Shown: positions 1 to 19,539, counted from the stretch's first letter. The stretch: 64,000 bases of DNA from Ampullaceana balthica (GCA_944989445.1 CALYLW010000323.1:540001-604000); one strand, 5' to 3'. Translations and numbers: made by a program. Notes: a model not told the origin generated them from the letters alone.

Positions 1-875
1 GTAGTGCTAGCTATATTAATATTTAAATCAAAACTTCAGGCAATTTATCATATCCATTTCAAAAGAAGAATTGCATTGGTTTTTAGCCAGACGTGTCATA
101 GATATTAGTCTTGTAGGCTATATGTCAATTTATTTGATAGAGGCTAATCTAGAAGATGTCAGATGACAATTGTGTCTAATGGACTAATGGAGTGTAGTAA
201 AGTCCCCTTTTCAGACCATGGTCTATGGGGGGCAAGTGAAGTAGTGTTCACATGTCTTGTTAGCCACAGCATGTGAACTCGTGGAGCTTAGTGAAAGGCA
301 GACTAAATTTTAAGCTGGAAAAAAAAGTCTATAAAAACTTCAAACGGAACAGAATTGCAAAATAAAGTCATTTTGTACTACATTTTCTTAAATCTCATAT
401 CCCAAATTAAGGTAGCACAAATATCCAAGGCTTTGGATGGATTTCAGGACCGACCCTAAAGCTCAGGGTAGTTCTAAGACACCTTGGAACGTTTGTTTAT
501 GCCACATATTATAGGAATCAAGTGGAGGTCTTTCATATCGAGTTAGCTTAAGCCTGTTGATCTGTCAGTCTTATGCTGTTTCAGTAATATTTAGTGATAG
601 TGATGTTGAATTTTTGTTTATACCTGTATTAACTTTCTTTCTTCCTTTTGTCAATGATGCTTTGATACATTCATTTTTTTAAATTATTCGATACCATGTA
701 TTGCTATATGGTTGCCCTCATCTTTTTAGAGACGTTATTGTGTTTCTACTACCGTTTTTTTAAAGATATTTAAATATATATCAAGTAAAAACAAACATTG
801 TTGTTGTATTTTTTTTTGTGAGATGTAGGCATTGAACTAATTAAATTTTTAACTGAATGCTTATTTTACTTGCAG
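1..875 (+). other. Intron or upstream sequence of ALYREF
   Basis: AT-rich sequence with no open frame resembling the N-terminal ALYREF exon. It ends in a T-rich tract and a TGCAG splice acceptor at 871-875. The missing first exon, with the N-terminal UAP56-binding motif, therefore probably lies left of the window. Confidence 0.6.
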
Positions 876-3800
876 TCTCGTGATGTTCCTGATGTTTGGC
901 AGCATGACATGTATGACGGTAATTCCGGACCAGCAAGGCGAGGCGGTGGTGGTGCTGGGCAAACTGGGGGCTTTGGTAAACTTTTAGTTTCAAACCTTGA
1001 CTTTGGAGTAAATGACTCAGATATACAGGTGAGTAAATTTGGTCTAGTAGTACTAAATGTTATCCATGCATTGATGATTCAAGTATTAATCTCCATAGTA
1101 ACATTTAGTATTGGGTTGCACTGATATGCTAAAATTAAAAGATTTACATGTGTTACAAATTATTTGATAATGATTTGACTACTTAACCGTACCGCCTCCG
1201 AAGCCCCCAGCCTAACTCTCCCCTATACCTGGGTTCCCTGGAAATAAAGAGAAAAAAGGAACATACTGTAAAAAAAAATTACTTACATGCAAAGTAGAGC
1301 TTGGAATGGAATAAAACTTTGAGAAATTGTAGAAAATATGTTTATCCTTTATTTAGTGCCAAATTTGTACCTTTGTGTGCTAATCCACTTAGCAAAAAAA
1401 TATATATATTTCACAACACATGGATTGTCTATAAGAAATTCTAGGATTTCGCGTGTTGTATCTGGAATGGTTTTCTACACATATCATACACACAACACAC
1501 GAGTATGATTAGCTCTAACATAGTGTTACTTGACCTAGAAACATATTCTTGATAAAATTATGAATTAGATACTGATAAAATCAAAAGAATAAAACACATA
1601 AACCAAGTTCCACTTTCCTGTCAAGTTCTTGATTCATCAGACACTCGTCTTACATTGAATTTTCAAAAACATTTCACATAATAAACACACACAAATAAAT
1701 TCAAAACATTGGGGCAGCCATTTGCAATGACTTATTTAGTCCACACGCTAATTGGTTAGTTATTTTTAGTACTTCCCTGGGGTTTTCTACATGCTTACCC
1801 AAAAACCTAGAATGCGGTAACTCGTTATATAGCAATTAAATAAATTACCTAATATTCGGTAACTTGAGTCGTTGGTGTTAAGCCTAATGCTCTGAATAAA
1901 AGACAAGTCTTTAAAAAATTTTATCACAATTTAAAAGGTTGTTATTAAGGTTATGGGGAGTTAACAGCTAAATGTTTTAACTGATTAAAGAAGCATTTGT
2001 CAAAAATTATTTATTAAATACACCATGCATTAGGAAATGGTAAGTGTGGCTTACAAAGCCAATGAAACAATGGAATGAAATGGGCTTTAAGAGTTGATTC
2101 TGGGAAAAGGGAAATCATGTCCCTTTTGTTAACCCATAAATGCATTGCTTTGTTTGACATTTGCAGTGTTATAACTTTGAAAGAAAAAAAGTTATACTTA
2201 ACAGCATTGACAATACACATCTATTAAAATAATTTTTGTAATCAACAAAATTAATCATCCACATCATAAATTACTCTTAGGGTTTTTGTGAGCAGAAGCT
2301 TATTTAATTGAGTTAATGGTATACAAAAAAATCACAATTTCTATCTGTTGATAAATAACTAAAAACTAATTTTAGTAACTATTCTCTAAGAAATTTTTGA
2401 ATTGTACACTTTGTTATAATCCCTGTTATTTAGGTCTTAGGGTTTAAAGTAAATAGCTCACATCAGGATAGATGTTTATGGGAAATTTTCCATGTTATTT
2501 TTAAAAGCATCCTTTTGATGACTATGTCTCCTATTTTTCTTTGCAACTTTTACATAGTATTACTTATATAAATAATTTAGTATATGTACAGTGAATTTGA
2601 TTTACAAGTTTGTTTCTTCTTTTCAGGAACTTTTCTCAGAGTTTGGCCCATTGGTTAAGGCTGCTGTACATTTTGACAGATCAGGGCGCTCATTAGGAAC
2701 AGCAGAAGTAATTTATCAACGACGAACAGATGCAGTTAAAGCCTTGAAACAGTACAATAATGTCCCACTTGATGGTTTGTTTTCCTTTATCTTTGATTTG
2801 ATTGGCCAAGTATTTTTGAAGTCACTCCTAACAATTATGTGCATTGAATATATTTGTTTATGAGTTCAGTTTAGATTTCTAATCACAATAAATATGCAAG
2901 TAGTAGAAGTTATATAATTCTGTGATTAATTCCCACATGATTTACATGGCATTGTGTTTTGACACGTTGATTGTGTATAATTTCCAGTTGCCATCTCTAA
3001 AATTAATAAACTTAATTTGAATTCTTTATTGTCGCCACACATATGCATAGAATATTTTCTGCATTGACCCTAGGAGCTGAATGCTTCTTTTTATGTGACT
3101 ATATACAGATGAGTTTTTTCTTTCCCCGCCTTCTGTTACCAGTCATATTCTTCCCTGTTTTTTTTTCCTTTAATAATTCATTGTTCAAAGACATCACATA
3201 ATATTAGATTATAAGACAATAACATTTTGTAGTGTCCTGCTCCTCAGCCACTAATATAATTAGGGGTCTACCGATATGCCTTTTTGCCGATATTGCAGAT
3301 ACCGATATTACCGATATTTTTTTTGCAGATATGAGTGCCGATATGAGTATTTGTTAGGACAAAAACCAGCGGTCATATTTGATGACGTCATTCTTAAATT
3401 TATCACTCGTAATTATTTATCTTTAATATTAGGGGACTACCGATACGCATTTTTGTCGATATTACCAATATTTTTTCCGATATGAGTGCCGATAGGGTAT
3501 TTGTTAGGACAAAAACCAGCGGTCTTATTTGATGACATCGATCATTCTTAAATTCATCACTCCTAATTATTTATATTTTATATTAGGGGTCTACCGATAA
3601 GTATTTTTGCCGATATTTTCTGCCGATATGAGTATTTGTTAGGACAAAAATAACAGCTGTCATATTTGATGACGCCATTCTTAAATTTATCACTCGTAAT
3701 TATTTATATTTTATAATTAAGGGGTCTACCGATATCCAGTTTTGCCGATAATACCGATTTTTTTTTCCCGAAACGAAGTTTCCGATGTGTTTACAAGTTC

Positions 3801-6800
3801 CAGATCATGACCTACAAAGGACTCATAACAAAACGAACCGTCCTTTATAAAAATGTACAAGCAAAATTACGAAGTTCTTTTGAAACTTCAACCTTGACTC
3901 ATAATTATTAATTCTAACCAATAGTTTAATGGCTTTTGCACACGGCCACCTTTTATGAATGAAACAATGAGGTCTAATAGTAATAGAATGAAAATGAGGT
4001 TGAAGGTTGAATGGTTGCCAATGACAAAAAGTCTTCACACGGTACATTTTGTTATTCCATACGAAACGAAATGTTTTAGACATCTGCGTGCATCTTTGCT
4101 ATTAGAGCAATTACGTGAACATAATGTTTACATGTTATACATTTATTAGAGATATTACGGTATACTTGGCATCGGCACTATTTACACAGTATTTCTGAGT
4201 ATACGAAAATCGGCGGATACCTAAACAATATCAAAGCACATGGCAAACTGTATCGTGGTTGCACATTTTAATACTAGGACTCTTTTGACTATTTCAATAC
4301 CGGTATATATTAATTTGTCGAGATATTCTAAATCTAAATTATAGGTTTTTTTTTGTTTCCGTTTTTTGTGTGTGTCAAAATGTCACTTTTTATGAAATAT
4401 CGGTGACGTCAATATCGGGACCTTTACATGCTACCGATACCGATATTGCCGATATCCAGATATCGGTGCCGATATATCGGCCAGCCGATATATCGGTAGA
4501 CCCCTAAATATAATCAATACAGTCGAACCCACTTAACTCGTGCTCGGTTAACTCGCCCACCCCATTATGTCGACGTTTTTCATTGGAACCAAATTCTCTC
4601 TTTGTCTTAGCATTTTCTGGTAGTTTAATTCGATTTTTCTAAGTCGCCGAAACCTCATAACACGAGCTCAAAAAAGTGTCAAATTTGCCACTTAATGTTG
4701 GTTATCTCGATCCCCATGACCAATCGCCATCTTTTGAAAATGTTAGCTATGATATTTTTATAACCAAGGGAAGGGACCAATTTTCTGCCTCACCGGGGTC
4801 TGCTGGTGACGCCACAGCCCGCTTGCTCAGCGCTGTTACTTCTGGTACTATGCTTCGGTAACTAAGCGAATACATTTTTAAAAAAAAATGGTCACTAGCG
4901 AACTCCACAAACAGTGATGACGTGTATTTTTATATTTATAGACCAGAATATTATTATTATTAAGAAAACGCTTTGATTTTGATGTCACGTTCGCTCGCGT
5001 GTTGGCTCTGGTATTCTGCTGTAACACAACAAAAAATTAACCCCGGGTAATAAGCTAATATACCGACTAAGTCCTGATAAAACGGAGTAAACAGTCATAA
5101 TAAGATGGAATTTATTTAAATACCATATTATGTTTCACTCGTCAACTTGCCAGAATTATTGAATTTCGCTGCGCACTCGACGACCCCACCCCCCCCTCCC
5201 CCCACCCAATAGGGTGGGGTTGAGCTACACTCGCCATTTACCAGGGCTTGCTCTGACTCAATTTAAAAAGAAAAATGTTCCTTCCCCCAACCCACTGTAG
5301 ATTTATAACAGTGGGGGAGGGGAGGGAAGGTGTCTCTTCTCGCGGTCTTGTATTGGTATGTCAAAGCAAGAGGCTTCCTTTGATATAAACATCAAAGATC
5401 TTTCTAGCCTCCACCACCCTCATTATCCCTAACTAGAAAACTCAGTAACTTGTCTCTACCCCAACGCCGTCGACTTAACCGGTTTCGACTGTAATTCAAA
5501 ACGGTTGCCATAAAATAAGACACACTTTTGATGAATTTGTTCCTTTCGTCTTATGTTGAAATAATTGTTATTTATGATCCACAAGAGTAACTTTATTAAA
5601 AAAATTTAAACACAGTGGCAGTTGGGAAAAATTTTTAATGGTGTGGGGTTTTTTAAAAATTCTAATTTCAAAGGATATTAGGTGTTAAGGGTAAAAAGGC
5701 AAGGGAGAGCATTGTTTTGTATGTTATGTGAACAGGAGAGATAATCTTAATGATGATCTATTTTTTATTTTTTTTAAAATTGACAATCAACATTTTGTCT
5801 TGAAATGAAAGAAAATCATTTAGAAATAACTGTTTTCTAAAATCTTTAACTTAACATCATCTGAAAGCTAAGTAACCAGTCCTAGCCTAAAGATGAATTT
5901 TTGTGATATCCTTTTTTGTCAACTCTCCATCCATTGACTTCAGAAATGTGTGACCTCTTTTCATAATAAATTTACTTTGTCACATATCGCCTCACTTCAT
6001 AAAGTTTCTGTTTGATGATGTAAAAGAAATATGGTTTTATTACAAATGATGAAATATAATCTATCAATAAATTCATTATTTACAATGTTCGGCCCTCAAG
6101 TTTCTGCAATACAAAATTTAATCTAGTTGTAAACTTGAATTCATTCATATTTAACATCTGTTGAAGTTTTAAAAAATATAATACATTGTAAATGTATTTT
6201 GCCATTTTTTAATATCTTAATCATTTAAAGAGGTTCATATACATTCATATTTTGTTTGGGGGTGGGGTAAACCAATTGTTGACATGAATTTACATCGGAA
6301 CATGTATTTCTAAAGAGGCTGCCATCTTCTACACAATCCCTTTTAAAGTTCCCACTGTGGATGGACACATGAGAATTTGAAGACTTTTTTTTTATTTGAT
6401 AGAATATTTAAACATCAAAGTGCAACGAGCATGCTAGTCTAGCATGCATAGTGTTATAGAAAGCATTCATTCATGAATAATGAGAGGGTCCTTGACATTT
6501 TAAAATAATTAATGGGTGGTACTTAGATTCTAAATTAAAATATTCTTTATTTTTTATGTGCTATCAATTGATGTTAATGAGATTAAATTTTATTTTTCTA
6601 CCAGGGCGACCCATGAACATCCAGCTTGTAGGAGCACCTGCTGTTGGAAGTGCTAACTCTAGATTAGGAACCAGAGGTGGTGGAAACCGAACAAGTGGGG
6701 GAGGGTATGTTTCTATTCATTTGATGCCACATTAATTCATTTTTTTTAAAACAATCTTTTATGTGGTCTAGCCTATTATTTGCTTATATTAAAAAAATAT

Positions 6801-7174
6801 TTGTTTATTTTTATCATACAGATTTCGTGGAGGGAATAGGGGCAATCGTGGAAGAGGTCGTGGTGGTCGTGGAGGTATACGAGAAAAGAAAGAACTTCCT
6901 ACAGTTGAAGATTTGGATGCACAGTTGGATGCTTACAATGCTAAAGTAATTTAGTGATTTTAGCTCCTTTGTAACATTCTCATTATTAAAAAATATTGTG
7001 CCCACATTTTCATATTTCATGTTGCATATTATCAGTCCCAGTAGAGTCCATGCTTTGGGGTGGTGCGCAGTGTTGGGGTTTATCTTATTTATGTTATTTT
7101 TTTTTCCTTATATTTGCTTGTTTAGTGGTATTAATACAATTTACATTTCAATATTTCAGATGGATACCAGTTAG
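876..7174 (+). CDS. ALYREF: ALYREF / THO complex subunit 4, mRNA export adaptor (5' end missing)
   Basis: ALYREF binds spliced mRNA, contacts the UAP56/DDX39B helicase and hands the mRNA to NXF1-NXT1 for nuclear export. Five coding exons join in frame: 876-1028, 2627-2774, 6605-6704, 6822-6945 and 7160-7174, about 179 residues in all. Exon 1 has a Gly-rich stretch, then the RRM start with RNP2-like KLLVSNLDF. Exon 2 completes most of the RRM with the RNP1 region ([10 protein letters not shown]). The third starts with the conserved GRPMNIQLV and leads into an RGG-rich tail that runs through the fourth. The protein ends in the C-terminal UAP56-binding motif ([12 protein letters not shown], then MDTS and stop). 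All junctions use GT-AG and the phases agree. The human protein is about 257 aa, so roughly the first 80 residues are off-window. Introns 1 and 2 carry repeats but no coding damage is seen. Confidence 0.95.
1370..1815 (-). repeat. Dispersed repeat R1, copy in ALYREF intron
   Basis: This roughly 450-bp stretch is the reverse complement, with scattered differences, of 29700-30175. Shared landmarks are the run about ferrying from TTCACAACACA through TTGACCTAGAA to the GGGGCAGCCATTTGC region. No ORF or clear terminal repeat is seen, so the class is unknown. Confidence 0.75.
3261..4506. mobile_element. Non-autonomous hAT-like element with tandemly amplified left end
   Basis: The element starts TAGGGGTCTACCGATAT and ends with the inverted copy ATATCGGTAGACCCCTA. 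It is flanked by a perfect 8-bp duplication AATATAAT (3253-3260 and 4507-4514), the hAT hallmark. The left end is repeated: units starting with the terminal GGGGTCTACCGATA motif occur near 3261, 3430, 3584 and 3719, each followed by GATATGAGTGCCGATA-like and GTTAGGACAAAAA blocks. The GATA/TATCG-rich ends could form hairpins. No transposase is encoded. It lies inside ALYREF intron 2. Confidence 0.85.
4520..5491 (+). mobile_element. pogo/Tigger-like MITE, copy 1
   Basis: The termini are CAGTCGAACCCACTTAACTC and an inverted GTTAAGTCGAC...GGTTTCGACTG-type end, flanked by TA (4518-4519, 5492-5493), as expected for a Tc1/mariner-pogo relative. It begins only 13 bp after the preceding hAT element. 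Related copies lie at 35462-37316 and 37476-39629. A 61-codon frame at 4676-4861 is shared with the second copy and reflects common MITE sequence, not a gene. Confidence 0.8.
5500..6600 (+). other. ALYREF intron sequence, no feature seen
   Basis: AT-rich intron sequence between the pogo-like MITE and the acceptor of the third coding exon. I see no gene, terminal repeat or conserved block here. Confidence 0.6.
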
Positions 7175-7392
7175 AGACAAGTCAGCTGAACAACACATGT
7201 ATTATATTGTAATCTTTTTTTTGAATGAAAGAATATTGTTATAAACTATTTTATTTGTTAGGGCTAGAACATTAAGTTTTGGTTCGTATTGCATCCCATG
7301 ATTTCCATTTGATGTCACACTGGTTTTTATTCTGTAACTCAAGTTTTATCAATTGTAACATTTTATCATATTTTCACTTAGTCTTGAATTAT

Positions 7393-7398
7393 AATAAA
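7393..7398 (+). promoter_or_regulatory. Candidate poly(A) signal of ALYREF
   Basis: AATAAA about 220 nt after the ALYREF stop codon, in AT-rich 3' sequence. It is the first consensus hexamer found after the stop. Confidence 0.5.
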
Positions 7399-7399
7399 C

Positions 7400-10300
7400 T
7401 TATGTTCTAGCCAAAATGGTATATCTTTGTTTGAGGTTTTTTAACTTAACCTTTATCCATTGATGCTTTAACTTTAATTTAGTAACCATTTTAATTTCTT
7501 TAGTCCTTTTAAAAGTTGTCCTCAGTGACTTCAGTTATTTTGTAATCTCCACGATTTGAAAGTGCAAATACAAAATCTACATTTATTGATTTATCTAAAC
7601 TTCTTTTAAAAGTTTGTAGTTTTAAATATAAATATATATGAATTATATGCAATGTATTAAGTGATTTAAAAAAAACTTAAAATATTAATCCTATTTTTAA
7701 GTTCTTTTAATAAGAGTAAGTCATTTTTTATTTAGAATCTTTAAATACCTCTCATGTAAAAAAAAGTGTATGATTACTTGAGGGGATATCATATGTTCAG
7801 TGAACACTACTTACTTAGAGTTGATAAGTAAGCAAGTTGGCGTGTACTTGTAACATGTTGGGGAAAAGATGATTATATTTATACCAATTTTATTTACATG
7901 GTTTTCTACAACTATTTCAATTTATATAACTAGCATATCTGTTCGCGTGTTGCAAGGATTTCCGAAGAAAGGAAATTCAAGGAAACTGGTTGAGATAACG
8001 TTTCATTTACATAGTGTCATCTGTATAAATATATTGTTAAAAATAAATGAATGTCTGATTGTCCTTTAAGCCTTAACACATCATTCATCGTTGGGAAATT
8101 TTTGGATACTCAAATAAAGTGGGCCAAAGGCTTAATCATAATCTGTGCAATATGTAAAGTTCAAAACAACTGTTATTGTCAAACTGGATAGTAATGGATA
8201 TATCGTTATTTTACATCAAGTTTCCCAGTAGCTAACGCTTAAACAATATTTATATAACTTGTATAAGAAAAACCAGCATTAAGGGTCCTCGGGCCCAATT
8301 GGAGCAAAATTTGAATTTTGAAATACCTGTTGATTGAAACAGGAATCCTTCAACTTTAATACACAATAATAACACTGTCATTGCTCTCCGCTACAAAACT
8401 GTCCCTCTACCATATCATCTGCCCACACCACGTCACACCAAGCATGTGTCAACAATAGTGCGCACCGGCGCAACAGCCTAACATTACTATTTTCATCAAA
8501 CTATAACTATAATATTTCCCCGACAGCCCCCGATGAGTATGAGTGTCAAAGTTAAATTTTTTGTGTGCCAGTTACCATCCCAGAAGGGTACTTAAAAATC
8601 TCCTAAAGTTTCATGGTGATCAGATGAATGGTTTAGTCAGCTATAAAGGATATATATACATACATTTCATTTTTATAGATAGAGGGTAGTTCTACAGTTA
8701 GTTTTCCTAATTATTAAGTAACACGAATATTGGCCCTGGTATAGTTGTATTATTGATGCTTTATTGTAAGTAAAATTGAACTTTAAACAATGGTGTACGA
8801 CTGCCTTGACCAATAGCTGACCATGGCATAGTCTAAAATTTGTCCAACCTCTACACTACAAATTATCAGTAAACAAAGCAATAATAATTTTAAAATATAC
8901 TTTAAGAGATACATTTTAACTATTTCTCTTTACACTGCATTGTTGTAAGTTTAGAATTTAAATGAGTGAATTGAAATTAAGGTGATGGAATACATAATTT
9001 ATTCAATTGGTATTTGATTGTTATGCTGGTGTAGACTTCTTACACACTTGGACAAGTTTCAATCCCCTGCCATGAGTGGGGGAATCCAAGCTCACACTCC
9101 AATATGAAAATTAGTCAGTTATGTATAGATATGCTATTTTCACATTTTGTCTTTTAATTTTAGGGAGAGTGAAGTAAGGCTATTTGGATGAGCAGAGACC
9201 AAGAATACTATGATTAAACCCCTCAGAGTTTTTTTTTGATAAGGTTGGCAAATTTCTTGGCACTCGCATATCTTCACTTAAAATCTAGCTTCACCAAAGG
9301 AAGGTGTGTTAACATCTAAAACCAAATATTTAACAATATTTCTTAAGTTAACAGTGAATGATATCAAAACATTCATTTGTCAAACCAGTTTATTATTATT
9401 ATTTTTTAAAATCTTTTATTTCCCTATTTAAAAAAAAATATAATTTAATTAGCTCTCGCCCCCCACATTCTTATTCTTCAATTCTCCTTGGCAGGAACTT
9501 ACTTACTTGCACTGGGGTGACAGGAGCACCCCAAACTTTGGGTTATCAAATTAGATTTTACAATTACCATTTTTGTGTGTATTATATATTATGGTTGCTA
9601 TTGACAATAGTGAATCTCGAGTTGGTGTCAGTGTCACCCACCTCGACTCCTATTCCTAGTATGACAATCAAAAAATAATTAATTAAGAATCAGGTTAAAA
9701 TATTTGTGTAAGGACTGTTAGTACTGTTACAAACTAAATTTATAATTATATTTTCATCAAATTTACTTTATTAAAATGTATTTTTCGTGGTCTTCAAAAT
9801 TGTAAATCCACTTAATCAAAATCTATACATTTCAAGTTAACAAAACTTTTGAATTGATAGAAGAGCCAGTTCAGAAATTCTTGACTGTCCAGGTGGATCA
9901 TGAAAAGCCCTTCATCAATCAACTTTATTTTCTAAGAGCCCACGCTCATGAGTTATAAGCAGTCACAGAATATAAAATTCATATATATATCACAGTCATA
10001 AAATTGAAGCCCCATTCAGCTATGAATAGCATTTTAAAAACATCAAGTACTGACCAGATCATGACTTTGTGGAACTCAATATTAATATTACCGGCCTTTC
10101 AGTGTCCTCTGAACCTTGGTATTGGTATTTCTTCTAAAAGCTCATCTATGTCTAAAGACTAAAGGTGAAAACCATTGTATTGTATGGATAATTCATCATA
10201 GACAAAATTTAATTCTGTTACAGTTACAGACATAAATAACTTCTAAAATTAACATAAAGACATCACAGACTTTTAAAATTAAAAGCCCTAAATATAACAT

Positions 10301-10600
10301 GATTCTTCTTTGATCAGTGAAAATATAATCGGGAGTTAAGAAAATAGTTATATTTATTACCTCCAGAGCCTCCTTTCTATTTCCTTTCTGTTCCATATCC
10401 ATGACTTATCAAACTTGATAACCTTATCGGATATTGCTTCTGTACATTTGCAAAAACAATTAGCTGTGAAAGCTCAACGATTTATGTTAAAACAAACCAT
10501 CCATCATCACATTATTTTCTCGCCCTTGATAAGAACTCGTAGAGCATTTGTTGCACCTAAAAAAGTTGTTAAATTGGATATGAGTGAGCTTGAAAATAGC
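7400..10600. other. Intergenic spacer with a decayed repeat
   Basis: No gene is recognised. Around 8270-8690 there is a decayed repeat with GGGCCC-rich and 'AAGTTTCATG...GATCAGATGAATGG' segments, similar in style to the repeat field at 60540-62480. The rest is AT-rich unique-looking sequence. An unexplained 67-codon frame at 10415-10618 is discussed under findings. Confidence 0.5.
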
Positions 10601-10603
10601 CAT

Positions 10604-10789
10604 TCATTGGCTCCATAGACTCAAGAGACAATTGGGTTTCGCGCCATTGGGGTTGAGTCGTACCGGGCCTGCACTGCTGTTGTGACTCAGACGGTCTATT
10701 TTGAAGGCGCAGACTCTGTTGCAGCTGGGGCAGTTTAGTCCATTAGGGTTGTGCCGGGGCATAATTTGTTCTGGTCCGCAGTGATACAT
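10604..10789 (-). pseudogene. LINE 3'-terminal fragment with zinc-finger-like end
   Basis: The minus-strand frame reads NPNGLNCPSCNRVCAFKID followed by LSHN. This matches the Cys-rich C-terminal tail of many invertebrate LINE polyproteins (C-x2-C-x-R-x-C-x-S/A-x-I-G-L-x-S-H). Only this end remains, with no reverse transcriptase domain beside it, so it is a short relic. The call rests on motif style only. Confidence 0.5.
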
Positions 10790-10896
10790 ATTTGTTCCTC
10801 ACCACGGCCCCATTTTATCACCATTTGTTACAGTTACACCTCTCATTTAGATTTTGTAACGTGATTAGTTACTATAATGCCGAAAAGCTCGTATTT

Positions 10897-11232
10897 GGGG
10901 CCGTCCATAAATGACGTCACGCGATTTTTACCCCTTCCCCTCGTCACAAAAACTTAGACCCCCTCCAATGTGATGCCACAAAGCTGTGAGCCCCCCCCCC
11001 GGAATAAGAGACGTATTTTCTAATTGTAATGTAGCATATTTCAAATCACTTTTTTGTCATTTAAGTATGTATTTAATGTAAGGCTGCACTCAAATATCGT
11101 AACACGTGTAAAGCCATTGAAAATTTCATTAAATAAATTGCAAGCAATTAAATATTTAAGTTTAAGTGGAATTTTTATTTAAAGTTACGCGTTTTTGGTG
11201 TGACGTCACATTTCTTAAACACCCCCTCCCCC
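10897..11232 (+). mobile_element. GGGGCCGTCC MITE, left-end copy
   Basis: Starts GGGGCCGTCCATAAATGACG, contains a TGACGTCA palindrome, C/T-rich blocks, the shared CATTGAAAA / AAATAAATTGCAAGCAATTA core and a second GTGACGTCACA near the right side. The internal order matches 48064-48285, which keeps the opposite terminus, and the ends match the complete relative at 52731-53000. The right terminus is missing. Confidence 0.75.
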
Positions 11233-11590
11233 ACAGAGGGTTTAAAAGTGAGTAAATAATGTCGAAAATAAGCTGTCTCTTTTGCTTGATCACAAGTAGT
11301 AGCGGTAGTCTTCTTTTTCAACAATGGCCAATGATTTCTTTGATTTATTAATTGTTAGTGTTTGTTATTTGTTACATTTTCTCATTTGTTTAAGATACAT
11401 TTTCTTCTCCAGATTTTTTAATCAATAAATAATTCATTTTTAGCATTAGATGAGTAGACACTATCTCATATCGATTCATTAACACATATATTTATCTTTT
11501 ACAAGTACACTAAATTGACTATCGACATTTTTTGGTAAGAAATCTTAATATTTTATTTTGGTCATAATTTATATTCATACATTTTCAACG

Positions 11591-11598
11591 CCGGAAGT
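11591..11598 (+). promoter_or_regulatory. ETS-type motif upstream of UBE2D
   Basis: CCGGAAGT, the ETS/GABP core, sits about 110 bp before the UBE2D start codon in an otherwise AT-rich region. It suits a TATA-less housekeeping promoter. The transcription start is not known. Confidence 0.4.
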
Positions 11599-11705
11599 AG
11601 ACCAGAGTCTATTCCATTAGATGTCCCTAACGTAAACATTAACAGAAAGACAGGCACAGTCTTCAAATATTCGCTCTGACAACAGACTATTTGATCTGTT
11701 CAGCG

Positions 11706-18565
<6,860 letters not shown>

Positions 18566-19506
18566 CTTTAATAAATGGCACACCACACCTTTATTTACAA
18601 TATTTTCCTTTTGTCCAGAAATTAAAAAGAAATGAATTTATCATTTGTTAACCTTTAAAGCCATTTATAATTTATTGATGCTTCTCACCCAATTTAAAAA
18701 AAAACAGCAACACAACTTTAAAAGCAACAGCTTAAGGGCAGCTCCCTAAAATTGAAACTTCAAAGTATTAACAAAGAGGCAAAAATCATGCTTTTTCAGA
18801 ATTGTACTGTACCTATGATGTGAAAAATGTGTACAGTTTTTAATGTTGCTTTTGTTTATGAGCACTTTCAGCTGCCTTACTTATATGACTTCCAAAAATA
18901 TTAAGTCTCCTTTGCATATAAAAACAGATTTATGCTATGCGAACCCAAATTCACATGTGAATATTGTAACTTATTTAAATATTTTGAAGATGCATAATTT
19001 AAAAATATTTTCAGGTTTTCAGATGAAAATACATATTCGGCAAAGACATTTGTGCATTACCATGTAAATCTATAAAGTATAACTATATTTCTCAAATTAT
19101 AGCCTGGTAACGTCTAAACATTTTTTCTCTAATGGTCATGCAATTTTTAATCACATGTATTTTAAAGCTAAGGTTAATAATTTATAAGATGAGCCACTGG
19201 TAAGAAAATTTTCTTCTTTTGCAAATTCAATTAGTTATTCATTGGAAATGAATAACTGTTTGGGTAATTTTCTTGATAGTTAAGTTATTATGGCAAAAAA
19301 TTTAAATGATTTATGTTTCAGATTGATATCAGTAATTTATAATTTTAACATCTATTCATTGATAGAGAAATTTTGTAAACAAGCATACATGTTATATTCA
19401 ATGGCATTATTTATATTAATGTGTAGTCAATGTCCAATCAGTTACATTGGATATCAAAAGAATTTGTGCTGAGCCATAATTGTGTACCCACTTGTATATC
19501 TGAGTG

Positions 19507-19539
19507 AATAAAGTTTGTATGTGCAGTGAATCAAATAAA
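19507..19539 (+). promoter_or_regulatory. Candidate poly(A) signals of UBE2D
   Basis: Two AATAAA hexamers (19507-19512 and 19534-19539), followed by a GT/T-rich run, about 950 nt after the stop codon. They define a plausible 3' end facing the convergent LUC7L3 gene. Confidence 0.55.

Noticed and set aside
4676..4861. Frame [20 protein letters not shown] shared with 36971-37192
   Set aside because: The similarity is nucleotide-level because both lie in copies of the same pogo-like MITE, in opposite orientations; no evidence of coding selection.
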